A stretch of DNA of 64,000 bases. Source: Oscillospiraceae bacterium (lineage in GTDB: Bacteria > Bacillota > Clostridia > Oscillospirales > Acutalibacteraceae). The stretch spans positions 25,385 to 89,384 of the forward strand of contig SVPZ01000004.1 of NCBI GenBank assembly GCA_015065605.1, read 5' to 3'. Shown here in pieces: positions 18,443-27,007 of the stretch. How positions within the stretch are numbered: the stretch's first letter is position 1; each line of letters starts with the position of its first letter. The notes beneath the pieces are model-generated. The model was not told where the DNA came from, ran no database searches, and saw nothing but the letters and a program-made list of their open reading frames with translations. The position numbers were made by a program, and so were the translations under genes.

Positions 18443-20316
18443 TGAAAAAGATTAAATTATTTTCTTTTATACTTTCTGTCGTTATGATGATTTCTGTCCT
18501 TAACGGCTGTGCAGGTGCCGCTCTTGCTAATCCTGTATCCGATGAAGAATTTATATATACTATAGTTCGTTCTAATGACGCCGGCTCCGTTATTCAAAAT
18601 GCAGTCAGAGATATTCGCAGTGCGGTAAAAAAGAATATGAACTGCGAGGTTACGGTTGCTAAAGATAGTGTTTCTGAGCCTTCAAATGACACGTATGAAA
18701 TTCTCGTTGGTTTTACTAATCGCGAAGAATCTACAGTGGCAAAAGAAGCGCTTATGAATAATCGTGTAAATAACTCGAAAGATTTTATCGTTAAGGTAGT
18801 GAATAAAAAAATTGCTATTTACGCCATTAACGAAGAAATGACTGAAATAGCTGCCAAGTGGTTTGTAAATAACTTTTGCGGTTCTATTGATGACTTTAAA
18901 AAACTTCACAGTAAATATGAATTTATCTATGCTGCCGATAATGACAGTAAAGGTAACGTTGTTAATAAAGTTAACGGTATAGACGTTGGTAGATTCAAGA
19001 TAGTGCTTCCTCGTCAGATTTCATATCTTGTTGGCAGACAGTTCGAATATTATAGTGATTATATGAATGATTTTGGATATAGCATTGTAATAGGCGAAGA
19101 AAGAGATAAGGAAGAAACATATGAAATTTTAGTTGGCGACGTAAACCGCGATGCTTCTAAATCTATAAAGGTAGAAGGCGACAATTGGATCATAAAGGTT
19201 GTTGGCAACAAATTGGTTATTAAGGGCGGCACAATGCTTGCAACCTATCGCGCTGCTGAAGAATTTTATAATCTTGTTAAATCTACAGGCACCTCCAAAA
19301 CAGCTTTTGACTGGTCAGACGGTTATACACTTAACGGCAAGTATGATGCTTTGGAAAAGGGCACCTACACGCTTAATTTTGATGATGAATTTGATTCAAG
19401 TGCCATTAATGTCAATAATTGGGGAAGCTATAGATACGTTAATAAGAATATAGGCGATTCTTGTCTGGGCGGCAAACAGTATTGTACAGATTGGCAGGGA
19501 AATTGCGATTTGCCTGAAGGAAGAAATCAAAATCTAATTTATCAGGCGGATGGTAAGCTACACTTAGGCAGTATGCGAGTTAACGATAAGGATTTTGTCA
19601 CTTCTGATGTTTCATCGGTTGATACTATGATATACCGTTACGGTTATATTGAATTTAAGGCAAAACTTGGTAAATCTCCATCACATACGGGTATGTGGAT
19701 TAATGGCTCTACCAACAACAGCTCCAGACAGATAAACCGCTGGGGCGGTATTATGAGCCATTCCGCTATGACGGAAATAGACGTTCTTGAAAACTTTTCA
19801 AGTGAATATGATTTTCACTCTAACGTCCATCATTGGTTTAACCTCTTTAAAGGCGATGGTATATCAACCTCAGGAAATGGTCATAATTCGCTTGACGGTG
19901 ATTCAAGATATAACGGCAAGAGCTTGAATAACAAGAAATGCACCTACGATACCGTAAAAAACGGTGATACTTTGGCTGATGATTTCCATATTTATTCTTG
20001 TTATTGGGATAATACTTGTATCGATTTCGCTTTTGACGGTAAACGTTTTTTGCATTATGATTTAGCTGAACAGGAAATGCCTTCAACATCCTGCGGTTTG
20101 CTTTATGTAATTGTTTCTCACGGTATGGGCGATGCCGCTTATGGTAAAACGTATAATCGTGATAAGGACGAAATACGCTATGAAGCTCAGTGGGATTATG
20201 TCAAAATTTATCAGTCTGACAGAGTAAACAGTCAGATGGTTTGGGCAGGTCCTGCCGATCAAAAAGCAAATTTAAAATATCAGTATCCCGAACACGACGT
20301 TTTAGGTAAATATTAA
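18442..20316 (+). CDS. GH16 lipoprotein, laminarinase/galactanase-type glycosidase
   Basis: 624 residues; the ATG overlaps the previous stop by 1 bp and follows GGGAGG. Lipoprotein signal with Cys23 (VLNGC). The first ~300 residues contain two copies of an unusual module with a YEILVG-x-x-NR(E/D) core (near 92 and 232), each followed by an (I/F)I(V/K)KVV segment. The GH16 domain occupies about 310-605 and has the catalytic motif EIDVLE, with Glu445 as nucleophile, Asp447 as helper and Glu450 as acid/base. The extra residue (ExDxxE) marks the beta-bulge branch of GH16 (laminarinases, agarases, galactanases), not lichenases. Substrate specificity cannot be read from sequence. Coupling to the repeat protein suggests a joint surface complex. 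Confidence 0.93.
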   Translation: MKKIKLFSFILSVVMMISVLNGCAGAALANPVSDEEFIYTIVRSNDAGSVIQNAVRDIRSAVKKNMNCEVTVAKDSVSEPSNDTYEILVGFTNREESTVAKEALMNNRVNNSKDFIVKVVNKKIAIYAINEEMTEIAAKWFVNNFCGSIDDFKKLHSKYEFIYAADNDSKGNVVNKVNGIDVGRFKIVLPRQISYLVGRQFEYYSDYMNDFGYSIVIGEERDKEETYEILVGDVNRDASKSIKVEGDNWIIKVVGNKLVIKGGTMLATYRAAEEFYNLVKSTGTSKTAFDWSDGYTLNGKYDALEKGTYTLNFDDEFDSSAINVNNWGSYRYVNKNIGDSCLGGKQYCTDWQGNCDLPEGRNQNLIYQADGKLHLGSMRVNDKDFVTSDVSSVDTMIYRYGYIEFKAKLGKSPSHTGMWINGSTNNSSRQINRWGGIMSHSAMTEIDVLENFSSEYDFHSNVHHWFNLFKGDGISTSGNGHNSLDGDSRYNGKSLNNKKCTYDTVKNGDTLADDFHIYSCYWDNTCIDFAFDGKRFLHYDLAEQEMPSTSCGLLYVIVSHGMGDAAYGKTYNRDKDEIRYEAQWDYVKIYQSDRVNSQMVWAGPADQKANLKYQYPEHDVLGKY

Positions 20317-20320
20317 ATAA

Positions 20321-20353
20321 AAAGCAACTCGTATCTGTACGAGTTGCTTTTTT
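20321..20353 (+). terminator. Terminator of the surface-protein / GH16 operon
   Basis: Perfect 13-bp stem AAAGCAACTCGTA / TACGAGTTGCTTT with a TCTG loop and T run, 4 bp after the GH16 stop. Confidence 0.9.
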
Positions 20354-20401
20354 GTCTATGGTTAATTAATAGTTAAAAAGTAAAATCGACAAGTTTCTGA
20401 T

Positions 20402-20503
20402 GAAATTAAATCCACCCACTCGCCGTCGAGGCGAATTTCATCCAACGAAGTTGGATTTCATCGCAGCAGGCGATTTCACCCACCCGCAAGGGTGGATTTA
20501 GTT
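20402..20503. repeat. Multi-hairpin intergenic repeat element
   Basis: About 100 bp bounded by an outer inverted repeat (AAATCCACCC near the left end, GGGTGGATTT near the right end). Inside are four short hairpins in a row: TCGCC/GGCGA, ATCCAAC/GTTGGAT, ATCGC/GCGAT and CCACCC/GGGTGG, mostly separated by a TTTCA(T/C) spacer. It is GC-richer than its surroundings and has no open frame. It resembles the REP/MITE-like modular palindromic repeats seen between genes in some Clostridia (recalled, not searched). It lies between two terminators. The rest of the 20317-20906 gap holds the tRNA genes and promoters listed separately. Confidence 0.7.
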
Positions 20504-20504
20504 G

Positions 20505-20535
20505 AAAAAAGCACCGACAAAGTCGGTGCTTTTTT
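20505..20535. terminator. Bidirectional terminator of the tRNA-Ser pair
   Basis: Fourteen-bp stem AAAAAAGCACCGAC / GTCGGTGCTTTTTT with an AAA loop. Its left A-run gives a U tail for the minus-strand tRNA transcript, which ends 2 bp away. Confidence 0.85.
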
Positions 20536-20536
20536 C

Positions 20537-20626
20537 TGGCGGAGTAGGAGAGACTTGAACTCTCGCGCCGGTTACCCGACCTACGCCCTTAGCAGGGGCG
20601 CCTCGTCACCACTTGAGTACTACTCC
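20537..20626 (-). tRNA. tRNA-Ser (anticodon GCT)
   Basis: 90 nt with the long variable arm of class II tRNAs. Acceptor stem GGAGTAG/CTACTCC, anticodon loop CTGCTAA, T-arm GAGAG-TTCAAGT-CTCTC. The discriminator is G and CCA is encoded (20537-20539). Confidence 0.95.
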
Positions 20627-20665
20627 AAATGATATACGGTTTTAACGTAATATATAGAAAAGGTG

Positions 20666-20752
20666 TGGCGGAGAGGAAGGGATTCGAACCCTTGGCTCTT
20701 GCGAGTCACTGGTTTTCAAGACCAGCTCCTTAAACCACTCGGACACCTCTCC
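20666..20752 (-). tRNA. tRNA-Ser (anticodon TGA)
   Basis: 87 nt. Acceptor GGAGAGG/CCTCTCC, anticodon loop CTTGAAA with anticodon TGA, long variable arm, T-arm GGG-TTCGAAT-CCC. CCA is encoded (20666-20668). First gene of a two-tRNA transcript. Confidence 0.96.
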
Positions 20753-20765
20753 GTGGACTCTAAAG

Positions 20766-20794
20766 AGTATAGCATACCAAACGGGATTTGTCAA
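20766..20794 (-). promoter_or_regulatory. Promoter of the tRNA-Ser operon
   Basis: Near-consensus: TTGACA (20789-20794), 17-bp spacer, TATACT (20766-20771), 13 bp before the first tRNA. Confidence 0.85.
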
Positions 20795-20827
20795 CCTATT
20801 TTTGCTTTATTTCTATAAATTTTATTG

Positions 20828-20856
20828 TTGTTATTTTAAGTGATTTATTGTATAAT
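20828..20856 (+). promoter_or_regulatory. Promoter of the alpha-galactosidase gene
   Basis: TTGTTA (20828-20833), 17-bp spacer, TATAAT (20851-20856), 50 bp before the GH36 start. Confidence 0.7.
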
Positions 20857-20906
20857 TGATTAAAATGATTTGGCTTTGTGCTAAATTGTGTTTTGGAGGT
20901 ATAATT

Positions 20907-23096
20907 ATGATTTCATTTGATAAGGATAAGATGATTTTTCACCTTAAAAGTAATAATACGAGCTATATATTGGGTTTTTTAAAGGAAAAATTCCTTGTTC
21001 ATCTTTATTGGGGCAAAAAACTTGAATTTAACGATTTGGATTATGATATGTTTCTTGACGTTATGAAATACAGAAGGAATATGTGTGCCAGTGATTATAA
21101 GGATATTGCTCTATCCAGAGATTGTTTGCCTATGGAATACAGTACCTTTGGTAATACCGATCAGAGAACGCCTGCTTTTCACGCGACTTATAAAAACGGT
21201 TCTTTCATAACAGAACTTGAATATGATTCTCACGTTATTTATAATGGCAAAAAAGGAATAAACGGTCTTCCGGCAACCTATGTTGAAAACGAAGATGAAG
21301 CGCAGTCTCTTGAATTGACCTTAAAGGACAACTTAACAGGGGTTAAAATAGTGCTTATATATACTGTATATGATGAACTGGATGCTATAACAAGAAGTGT
21401 TAAGATAATTAATAACAGCAAGGATGACGTAAGACTTGATTCCGTACTTTCTGCAGTAGTAGATTTCAAAGAATCTCAATATGATTATATTCATCTGCCC
21501 GGTGCATGGGCAAGAGAACGCCATCCTGAACGTGTGCCTGTTATGACGGGAAAACAAATGGTTGACAGTGCGAGAGGTAATAGTTCTGCACAGCATAATC
21601 CGTTTTTTGCTCTTGTTGAAAAAAATACAGATGAAAACAGCGGAAATGCTTATGGTTTTAACCTTGTTTACAGCGGTAATTTTACAGCAGGTGTAGAGGT
21701 AGATCCTTATAATACTTGTCGTGCTTTTTTGGGTATTAACCCTTTTGGTTTTGAATGGATTTTGAAAAGCGGCGATGAATTCGCTTCTCCTGAAGCTGTG
21801 CTTGTTTATTCCGATAAAGGTTTGGGCGGAATGTCACGTGTATATCATAAATTGTACAGAACAAGACTGTGTAGAGGAAAATTCCGCGATAAAGAAAGAT
21901 ACGTTTTAATTAACAACTGGGAAGCAACCTATTTTAATTTTGATGAAGAGAAGATATTGAATATTGCAAGAAAGGCTTCTCAGGTTGGTGTTGAACTTTT
22001 GGTTCTTGACGACGGTTGGTTTGGAAAGAGAAACAGCGATAACTGTTCTCTTGGAGATTGGTACGTAAACAAGGAGAAGCTTCCCGGCGGTCTTACACAA
22101 CTTGCCTCAAAGGTTAATGAACTCGGAATGAAATTTGGTCTTTGGTTTGAGCCTGAAATGGTATCTCCTGACAGCGATTGTTATCGAGCTCATCCGGATT
22201 GGTGCATTCATTCTGAAGGAAGAACAAGAAGTGAAGGCAGAAATCAGTTGGTTCTTGACTTATCACGTCAAGACGTATGTGACTACATATATAATTGTCT
22301 ATACGAAAACTTATCCACGGTTAATATTGAGTACGTTAAATGGGATTATAACAGAACCATGAGTAATATTGGCTCTGCATTACTTCCTGCAGAACGACAG
22401 GGTGAATTTTTCCATAGATATATTTTAGGACTTTATTCAATACTTGAAAAGCTTACAAAAGCATTTCCTGACGTTTTGTTCGAATCTTGCAGTTCGGGCG
22501 GTGCGCGTTTTGACCCCGGTATGCTTTTCTATATGCCTCAGACCTGGACAAGCGATGATACCGATGCTCTCGAAAGAGTTTATATTCAATATGGTACAAG
22601 TATGTGTTATCCTTATTCTGCCATGGGTGCTCACGTTTCTATAGTTCCTAACCATCAGGTGGGCAGAACTACTCCTGTTCAAACAAGAGGTTATACTGCT
22701 ATGGTTGGTCAATTTGGATATGAACTTGATTTGAATAAATTGACTGATGCTGAAATTGACGTTGTTAAAGAACAAATCAAGACATATAAAAAGTATGGTG
22801 AGGTTTTCCATAAAGGAGAACTATATCGTTTGGTAACTCCTGACAATAATTATTTTTGCAGTAATGAATTTGTTTCGGAAGATAGAAACACCATAATTGT
22901 TTCAAATTTTGTTTTGAGAGCTGTTCCAAACTCTCCTGTGTATTATTTGAAACTTAAGGGCTTGGAATCTGACGGAGTTTATATGGATGAAAAAACAGGG
23001 AAGAGTTATCGCGGTGAAATTCTTATGTCATCGGGTATACCTTATCAGCTTTCTGCAGATTATGATACGAAGATTATTGTTTTCAAAAAACAATAA
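20907..23096 (+). CDS. GH36 alpha-galactosidase
   Basis: 729 residues from the ATG at 20907, with GGAGG at 20895-20899; the longer frame has no ribosome site. Length and motifs match AgaA/MelA-type GH36 enzymes, which release alpha-1,6-galactose from melibiose, raffinose and galactomannan oligosaccharides. An N-terminal beta-supersandwich (about 1-330) precedes a TIM barrel containing VLDDGWFG, KFGLWFEPEMV, KWDYNR with nucleophile Asp480, and SSGGARFDPG with WTSDDTD, which carries the acid/base (Asp550 or Asp551). A small C-terminal beta domain follows. There is no signal peptide, so it acts in the cytoplasm on imported sugars. It is monocistronic, with no transporter adjacent. Confidence 0.95.
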   Translation: MISFDKDKMIFHLKSNNTSYILGFLKEKFLVHLYWGKKLEFNDLDYDMFLDVMKYRRNMCASDYKDIALSRDCLPMEYSTFGNTDQRTPAFHATYKNGSFITELEYDSHVIYNGKKGINGLPATYVENEDEAQSLELTLKDNLTGVKIVLIYTVYDELDAITRSVKIINNSKDDVRLDSVLSAVVDFKESQYDYIHLPGAWARERHPERVPVMTGKQMVDSARGNSSAQHNPFFALVEKNTDENSGNAYGFNLVYSGNFTAGVEVDPYNTCRAFLGINPFGFEWILKSGDEFASPEAVLVYSDKGLGGMSRVYHKLYRTRLCRGKFRDKERYVLINNWEATYFNFDEEKILNIARKASQVGVELLVLDDGWFGKRNSDNCSLGDWYVNKEKLPGGLTQLASKVNELGMKFGLWFEPEMVSPDSDCYRAHPDWCIHSEGRTRSEGRNQLVLDLSRQDVCDYIYNCLYENLSTVNIEYVKWDYNRTMSNIGSALLPAERQGEFFHRYILGLYSILEKLTKAFPDVLFESCSSGGARFDPGMLFYMPQTWTSDDTDALERVYIQYGTSMCYPYSAMGAHVSIVPNHQVGRTTPVQTRGYTAMVGQFGYELDLNKLTDAEIDVVKEQIKTYKKYGEVFHKGELYRLVTPDNNYFCSNEFVSEDRNTIIVSNFVLRAVPNSPVYYLKLKGLESDGVYMDEKTGKSYRGEILMSSGIPYQLSADYDTKIIVFKKQ

Positions 23097-23100
23097 ATAA

Positions 23101-23135
23101 ATGTAGCCACACTAGCTTGTGTGGTTACATTTTTT
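23101..23135 (+). terminator. Terminator of the GH36 gene
   Basis: ATGTAGCCACAC / GTGTGGTTACAT stem with one G-T pair, loop TAGCTT, then a T run. Confidence 0.85.
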
Positions 23136-23196
23136 ATTATAATGTTAAGGAAATATCAAACAAATTTAATACATAAAAGTAAATTCGAAAAAATAT

Positions 23197-23210
23197 TGAC
23201 AAATTTGTCA
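23197..23210. promoter_or_regulatory. Palindrome upstream of serC, candidate operator
   Basis: TGACAAATTTGTCA is a perfect 14-bp palindrome whose right arm ends 8 bp before the serC -35. Its half-site TTGACAAA recurs across the -35 itself (23219-23226). Confidence 0.4.
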
Positions 23211-23218
23211 CAAAGTGG

Positions 23219-23247
23219 TTGACAAATTGAAATTAAGTGTATATAAT
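23219..23247 (+). promoter_or_regulatory. Promoter of serC-serA
   Basis: Perfect consensus: TTGACA (23219-23224), 17-bp spacer, TATAAT (23242-23247), 33 bp before the serC ATG. Confidence 0.9.
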
Positions 23248-23280
23248 GGTAACATAATTTGAATTTTGGAGGAATTACCA

Positions 23281-24363
23281 ATGTCAAGAGTTTATAATTT
23301 TAGTGCCGGTCCTTCTATGTTACCGGAAGAGGTTCTTAAAACCGCAGCAGCAGAAATGCTCGAATATGGAACAAGCGGACAATCCGTAATGGAAATGTCT
23401 CACCGTTCTAAAGAATATCAGGCAATTATCGACGAAGCTGAAGCAGATCTTCGCGAAATTATGAATATTCCTGATAACTATACCGTTCTTTTCTTACAAG
23501 GCGGCGCATCTACTCAGTTCGCAATGGTTCCTATGAATCTTATGAACAAAAATAAAAAGGCTGATTTCGTAGTTACTGGTCAGTGGGCTAAAAAAGCATA
23601 TAAAGAAGCTGCTCGTTACGGTAATGCTCGCGTAATCGCATCTTCCGAAGATAAGACCTTCTCTTATATTCCTAAGATTACTCCCGATATGATTGACCCC
23701 GAAGCAGACTACGTTCATATCTGTATGAATAATACTATTTATGGTACCAAGTGGCAGAATCTTCCTGAAACAGGTGACGTTCCGCTCGTAGCCGATATTT
23801 CCAGTTGCATACTTTCAGAGCCTATCGACGTTTCTAAGTTTGGTATTCTTTACGCAGGTGCACAGAAGAACGTTGCTCCTGCCGGTCTTACTATAGTAAT
23901 TATCAGAAACGACCTTATTGGCAATGCTATGGATATTACTCCTACAATGCTTAACTATCAGACACATTCCGAAAACGGTTCGATGTTTAATACACCTCCT
24001 TGCTATACTATTTATATTGCAGGTCTTGTATTTAAGTGGATTAAGAAAATCGGCGGACTTGACTATATGAGAAAAATTAACAGTGAAAAAGCTGCTATTC
24101 TCTATGATTTCCTTGATAACAGCAAAATGTTCAAGGGTACCGTTGTTCCCGAAGATCGTTCTCTTATGAACGTTCCTTTCATTACCGGTAACGAGGAACT
24201 CGATGCTAAATTCGTTAAAGAATCCAAGGCTGCAGGTTTTGTTAACCTTAAGGGTCACAGAAGCGTTGGTGGTATGCGTGCATCCATTTATAACGCTATG
24301 CCTGTTGACGGTGTTAAAAAGCTTGTTGAATTTATGAAGAAATTTGAAGAGGAGAACGCATAA
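23281..24363 (+). CDS. serC: Phosphoserine aminotransferase
   Basis: 360 residues (E. coli SerC has 362). The ATG at 23281 follows GGAGG. It converts 3-phosphohydroxypyruvate and glutamate to phosphoserine, the second step of serine synthesis, with pyridoxal phosphate. Visible: MSRVYNFSAGPSMLPEEVL start, LFLQGGAST cofactor-phosphate loop, the PLP lysine Lys196 in YAGAQKNVAPAG, and RSVGGMRASIYNAMP near the end, which binds substrate carboxylate. The stop overlaps the serA ATG (TAATG), so the two are translationally coupled. No serB is seen in the window. Confidence 0.97.
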   Translation: MSRVYNFSAGPSMLPEEVLKTAAAEMLEYGTSGQSVMEMSHRSKEYQAIIDEAEADLREIMNIPDNYTVLFLQGGASTQFAMVPMNLMNKNKKADFVVTGQWAKKAYKEAARYGNARVIASSEDKTFSYIPKITPDMIDPEADYVHICMNNTIYGTKWQNLPETGDVPLVADISSCILSEPIDVSKFGILYAGAQKNVAPAGLTIVIIRNDLIGNAMDITPTMLNYQTHSENGSMFNTPPCYTIYIAGLVFKWIKKIGGLDYMRKINSEKAAILYDFLDNSKMFKGTVVPEDRSLMNVPFITGNEELDAKFVKESKAAGFVNLKGHRSVGGMRASIYNAMPVDGVKKLVEFMKKFEEENA

Positions 24364-25523
24364 TGTATCCTATTAAAACTTATAATAAAATTGCTAAAAT
24401 CGGATTAGATAATTTCGATGAAAAATATACCATAGGCGACGACGTAGCAGCTCCTGTTGGTGCTATTGTTCGTTCTGCCGCTCTTCACGAAGAACAGTTT
24501 GACGATTCTCTTCTCGCTATTGCAAGAGCAGGTGCGGGTACCAATAATATACCGATTGAACGTTGCACCGATGAAGGTATCGTAGTGTTCAACACACCCG
24601 GTGCAAATGCAAATGCCGTTAAAGAACTTGTTCTTTTAGGTCTTCTTATTTCTTCTCGTCGCGTTCTTCCTGCTATTGAATGGGCTAAGACCTTAAAGGG
24701 TAATGGCGATCAGGTTGGAAAAATGGTTGAGAAGGGAAAAGGTGCCTTCGTTGGCCCCGAAATCAGAGGCAAAAAACTCGGTGTTATCGGTCTTGGCGCT
24801 ATCGGCGTTCTTGTTGCTAATGCTGCTAATCAGCTTGGTATGAAGGTTTACGGTTATGATCCTTATCTTTCTTTACAAAATGCTTGGAACCTTTCTCATC
24901 ATATTAATCGCGCTTCCGATATTAACGAAATTTTCGAAAATTGCGATTATATCTCTCTTCATATTCCGCTTACAAAAGATACTAAGGATACCATTAATGC
25001 TGCAGCACTTGCTAAAATGAAAGATGGCGTTCGAATTCTTAATTTTGCAAGAGACGGTCTTGTAAACAGCACCGATATGATCGTTGCTCTTGAACAGGGT
25101 AAAGTTGCTTCTTACGTTGTTGACTTCCCCACGGATGAAATGATTGGTGTTAACGGTGTAATTTGTATTCCTCACCTTGGTGCTTCTACTCCTGAATCTG
25201 AAGATAACTGTGCGGTAATGGCTGCAAAACAACTCGTAGATTATATCGAAAACGGTAATATTGTTAATTCTGTTAACCTTCCCAATATTTCTATGCCTAA
25301 GAGCGGTGATCACAGAATTTGTATTATTCATAAGAACGTACCTAATATGCTTACCGCTATTACTACTATCGTTGCTAAAGATAATGTAAATATTGAAAAC
25401 CTCCTTAATAAATCGAGAGGCGATATTGCTTACACAATGCTTGACGTTAATGAATGTGATATGGATGCTGTTGAAAAACACCTTAAAGAAATTGATGGCG
25501 TTATTCGTGTTCGCGTAATCTGA
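24363..25523 (+). CDS. serA: D-3-phosphoglycerate dehydrogenase
   Basis: 386 residues. Catalyses the first step of serine synthesis, oxidising 3-phosphoglycerate with NAD+. The Rossmann NAD loop is GVIGLGAIGVLVAN (about 140-153), followed by YGYDPY. LNFARDGLV carries the substrate arginine, and IPHLGAST the catalytic histidine. The C-terminal 70 residues (HRICIIHKNVPNMLTAITTIV...) form an ACT domain, suggesting feedback control by serine. It lacks the extra ASB domain of long B. subtilis-type SerA, so it is the short form. Same transcript as serC, ending at the terminator at 25543. Confidence 0.95.
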   Translation: MYPIKTYNKIAKIGLDNFDEKYTIGDDVAAPVGAIVRSAALHEEQFDDSLLAIARAGAGTNNIPIERCTDEGIVVFNTPGANANAVKELVLLGLLISSRRVLPAIEWAKTLKGNGDQVGKMVEKGKGAFVGPEIRGKKLGVIGLGAIGVLVANAANQLGMKVYGYDPYLSLQNAWNLSHHINRASDINEIFENCDYISLHIPLTKDTKDTINAAALAKMKDGVRILNFARDGLVNSTDMIVALEQGKVASYVVDFPTDEMIGVNGVICIPHLGASTPESEDNCAVMAAKQLVDYIENGNIVNSVNLPNISMPKSGDHRICIIHKNVPNMLTAITTIVAKDNVNIENLLNKSRGDIAYTMLDVNECDMDAVEKHLKEIDGVIRVRVI

Positions 25524-25542
25524 TTAAAATTTTTAAACTTTA

Positions 25543-25571
25543 AAAAGGCCTTGCGGTGCAAGGTCTTTTTT
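25543..25571 (+). terminator. Terminator of serC-serA
   Basis: AAAAGGCCTTGC / GCAAGGTCTTTT stem with one G-T pair, loop GGT, six Ts. It sits only 25 bp before the next start, so some readthrough is possible. Confidence 0.85.
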
Positions 25572-25595
25572 GTTACAATAAATAAGGGTGAATAT

Positions 25596-26744
25596 ATGAA
25601 ATTTAAAAAAATTATATGCTTAACGATATGTTGTTTTATGTTGTTTTGTTGTGGTTGTTCCGATAATAACAATAATTTTGAATTAACTTCTTCGTCAGAT
25701 TTTTCTTCACAAAGCAATTTTGATGATAAAAATAATATCAGTACTGACGACAGCGAGCCTCTAAGAGATAAAAATGAAATTTCTGCAAATTTGAAGGTTC
25801 ATTACATAGACGTTGGTCAGGGTGATTCGATTTTTATTGAACTTCCGAATAATGAAACTTTGCTTATAGATGCGGGTGAGAAAAAATATTCTCAAAGTGT
25901 AATTAAATATATCGAAAAATTGGGTTATAGGAGGATTTCTCACGTAGTTGGAACTCATCCTCATTCCGACCATATAGGCGGTCTTGCTGATGTAATAAAT
26001 ACATTTAAGATTGATAATGTTTATATGCCTAAAGTTTCAACAAATACTAAAACCTTTGAAAATTTACTTTTGACAATTAAAAATAAGGGCTTAAAAATCA
26101 CTACAGCCAAAAAAGATTTAAAAATTATAGATGATAACGATTTATCTTTGACGGTTCTTTCTCCGGTTAAAGATGAGTATTCTAACCTTAATAACTATTC
26201 GGTTGTTATGTTACTTAAGTATAAAAGCAGAAGTTTTATATTTACGGGTGACGCTGAGGAAGAAGTTGAAAAAGAATTATCAGGTGATATTTCATGTGAC
26301 GTATTAAAGGTTGGGCATCACGGCAGTTCTTCGTCTACCTCTGATAATTTTTTACATAAAACTTCGCCTAAATATGCTGTGATATCTTGTGGTAAAGGGA
26401 ATGATTACGGTCATCCCCATAAAGAAACCATTGATAAGTTGAAAAGATCTAAAGTTGAGTTTTTTATTACCGAAAACAACGGAAACATTGTTGTAGTCAC
26501 CGACGGAAACAATATTAGTATTGAAAGCGATAAAAATATTATTAAAGATGAATCTTTAGATAACACAGAATCAGCTGTGGCGGTTAATATTTATGTTCTT
26601 AATACTAACAGTAAAAAAATTCATTATCCTGACTGTAAGGCTGTAAATACAATTAGCGATTATAATAAACAAACTGTAAATGATAGCATGGCTAATCTTG
26701 AAAAGCAAGGCTATACAAAATGCGGAATTTGTAAACCGGAGTGA
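25596..26744 (+). CDS. ComEC-like MBL-fold lipoprotein with C-terminal zinc-ribbon-like domain
   Basis: 382 residues from the ATG at 25596, after AAGGGTG. A signal segment with a cysteine cluster (FCCGCS) suggests lipid attachment. After a low-complexity Asn/Ser/Asp linker, the metallo-beta-lactamase domain (about 70-300) shows YIDVGQGDSIFIE, THPHSDHIGG (metal ligands), FTGDAEEEVEKEL and KVGHHGSSSSTS, the pattern of the soluble C-terminal domain of ComEC and related secreted nucleases. The last ~45 residues (VYVLNTNSKKIHYPDC...KCGICKPE) have three Cys and one His in an Ada-like arrangement that often follows nuclease domains. It is a standalone protein, not the membrane channel, so an extracellular nuclease or phosphodiesterase role is more likely than DNA uptake. 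Confidence 0.85.
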   Translation: MKFKKIICLTICCFMLFCCGCSDNNNNFELTSSSDFSSQSNFDDKNNISTDDSEPLRDKNEISANLKVHYIDVGQGDSIFIELPNNETLLIDAGEKKYSQSVIKYIEKLGYRRISHVVGTHPHSDHIGGLADVINTFKIDNVYMPKVSTNTKTFENLLLTIKNKGLKITTAKKDLKIIDDNDLSLTVLSPVKDEYSNLNNYSVVMLLKYKSRSFIFTGDAEEEVEKELSGDISCDVLKVGHHGSSSSTSDNFLHKTSPKYAVISCGKGNDYGHPHKETIDKLKRSKVEFFITENNGNIVVVTDGNNISIESDKNIIKDESLDNTESAVAVNIYVLNTNSKKIHYPDCKAVNTISDYNKQTVNDSMANLEKQGYTKCGICKPE

Positions 26745-26748
26745 TAAT

Positions 26749-26943
26749 ATGAAAGTGATAATTGATAGATTTGAAGGCGACTTTGCAGTTGTTGAAATTG
26801 ATGAAGGAAACTTCGTTAATATCCCGAAAATTTTGCTTTGTTCGGCAAAAGAAGGGGACGTTATATCAATAGACATCGACACTGATGAAACCTTAAAACG
26901 AAAAAACAAAATAGATAATCTAATGAATGATTTATTTGATTAA
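26749..26943 (+). CDS. DUF3006 family protein
   Basis: 64 residues. The ATG is 4 bp after the MBL gene stop, with GGAG at 7 nt. MKVIIDRFEGDFAVVEIDEG and the KEGDVISIDID stretch match the small beta-rich DUF3006 family, which commonly sits next to ComEC-like MBL genes in Firmicutes. The C-terminal tail RKNKIDNLMNDLFD is helical and charged. No function is established. Confidence 0.8.
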   Translation: MKVIIDRFEGDFAVVEIDEGNFVNIPKILLCSAKEGDVISIDIDTDETLKRKNKIDNLMNDLFD

Positions 26944-26954
26944 ATAAAAAATAT

Positions 26955-26992
26955 AAGCGCCTCAAAAGTTTTTACTTTTGAGGCGCTTTTTT
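26955..26992. terminator. Bidirectional terminator between convergent operons
   Basis: Perfect 15-bp stem AAGCGCCTCAAAAGT / ACTTTTGAGGCGCTT with TTTT loop, flanked by A and T runs. It can serve DUF3006 (+) and the GH16 gene (-). Confidence 0.9.
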
Positions 26993-27007
26993 ATAACGTG
27001 CTTATTG

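Noticed and set aside
24873..25481. 202-codon frame antisense to serA
   Set aside because: Shadow frame of a highly conserved gene; no start signal or recognisable domain.
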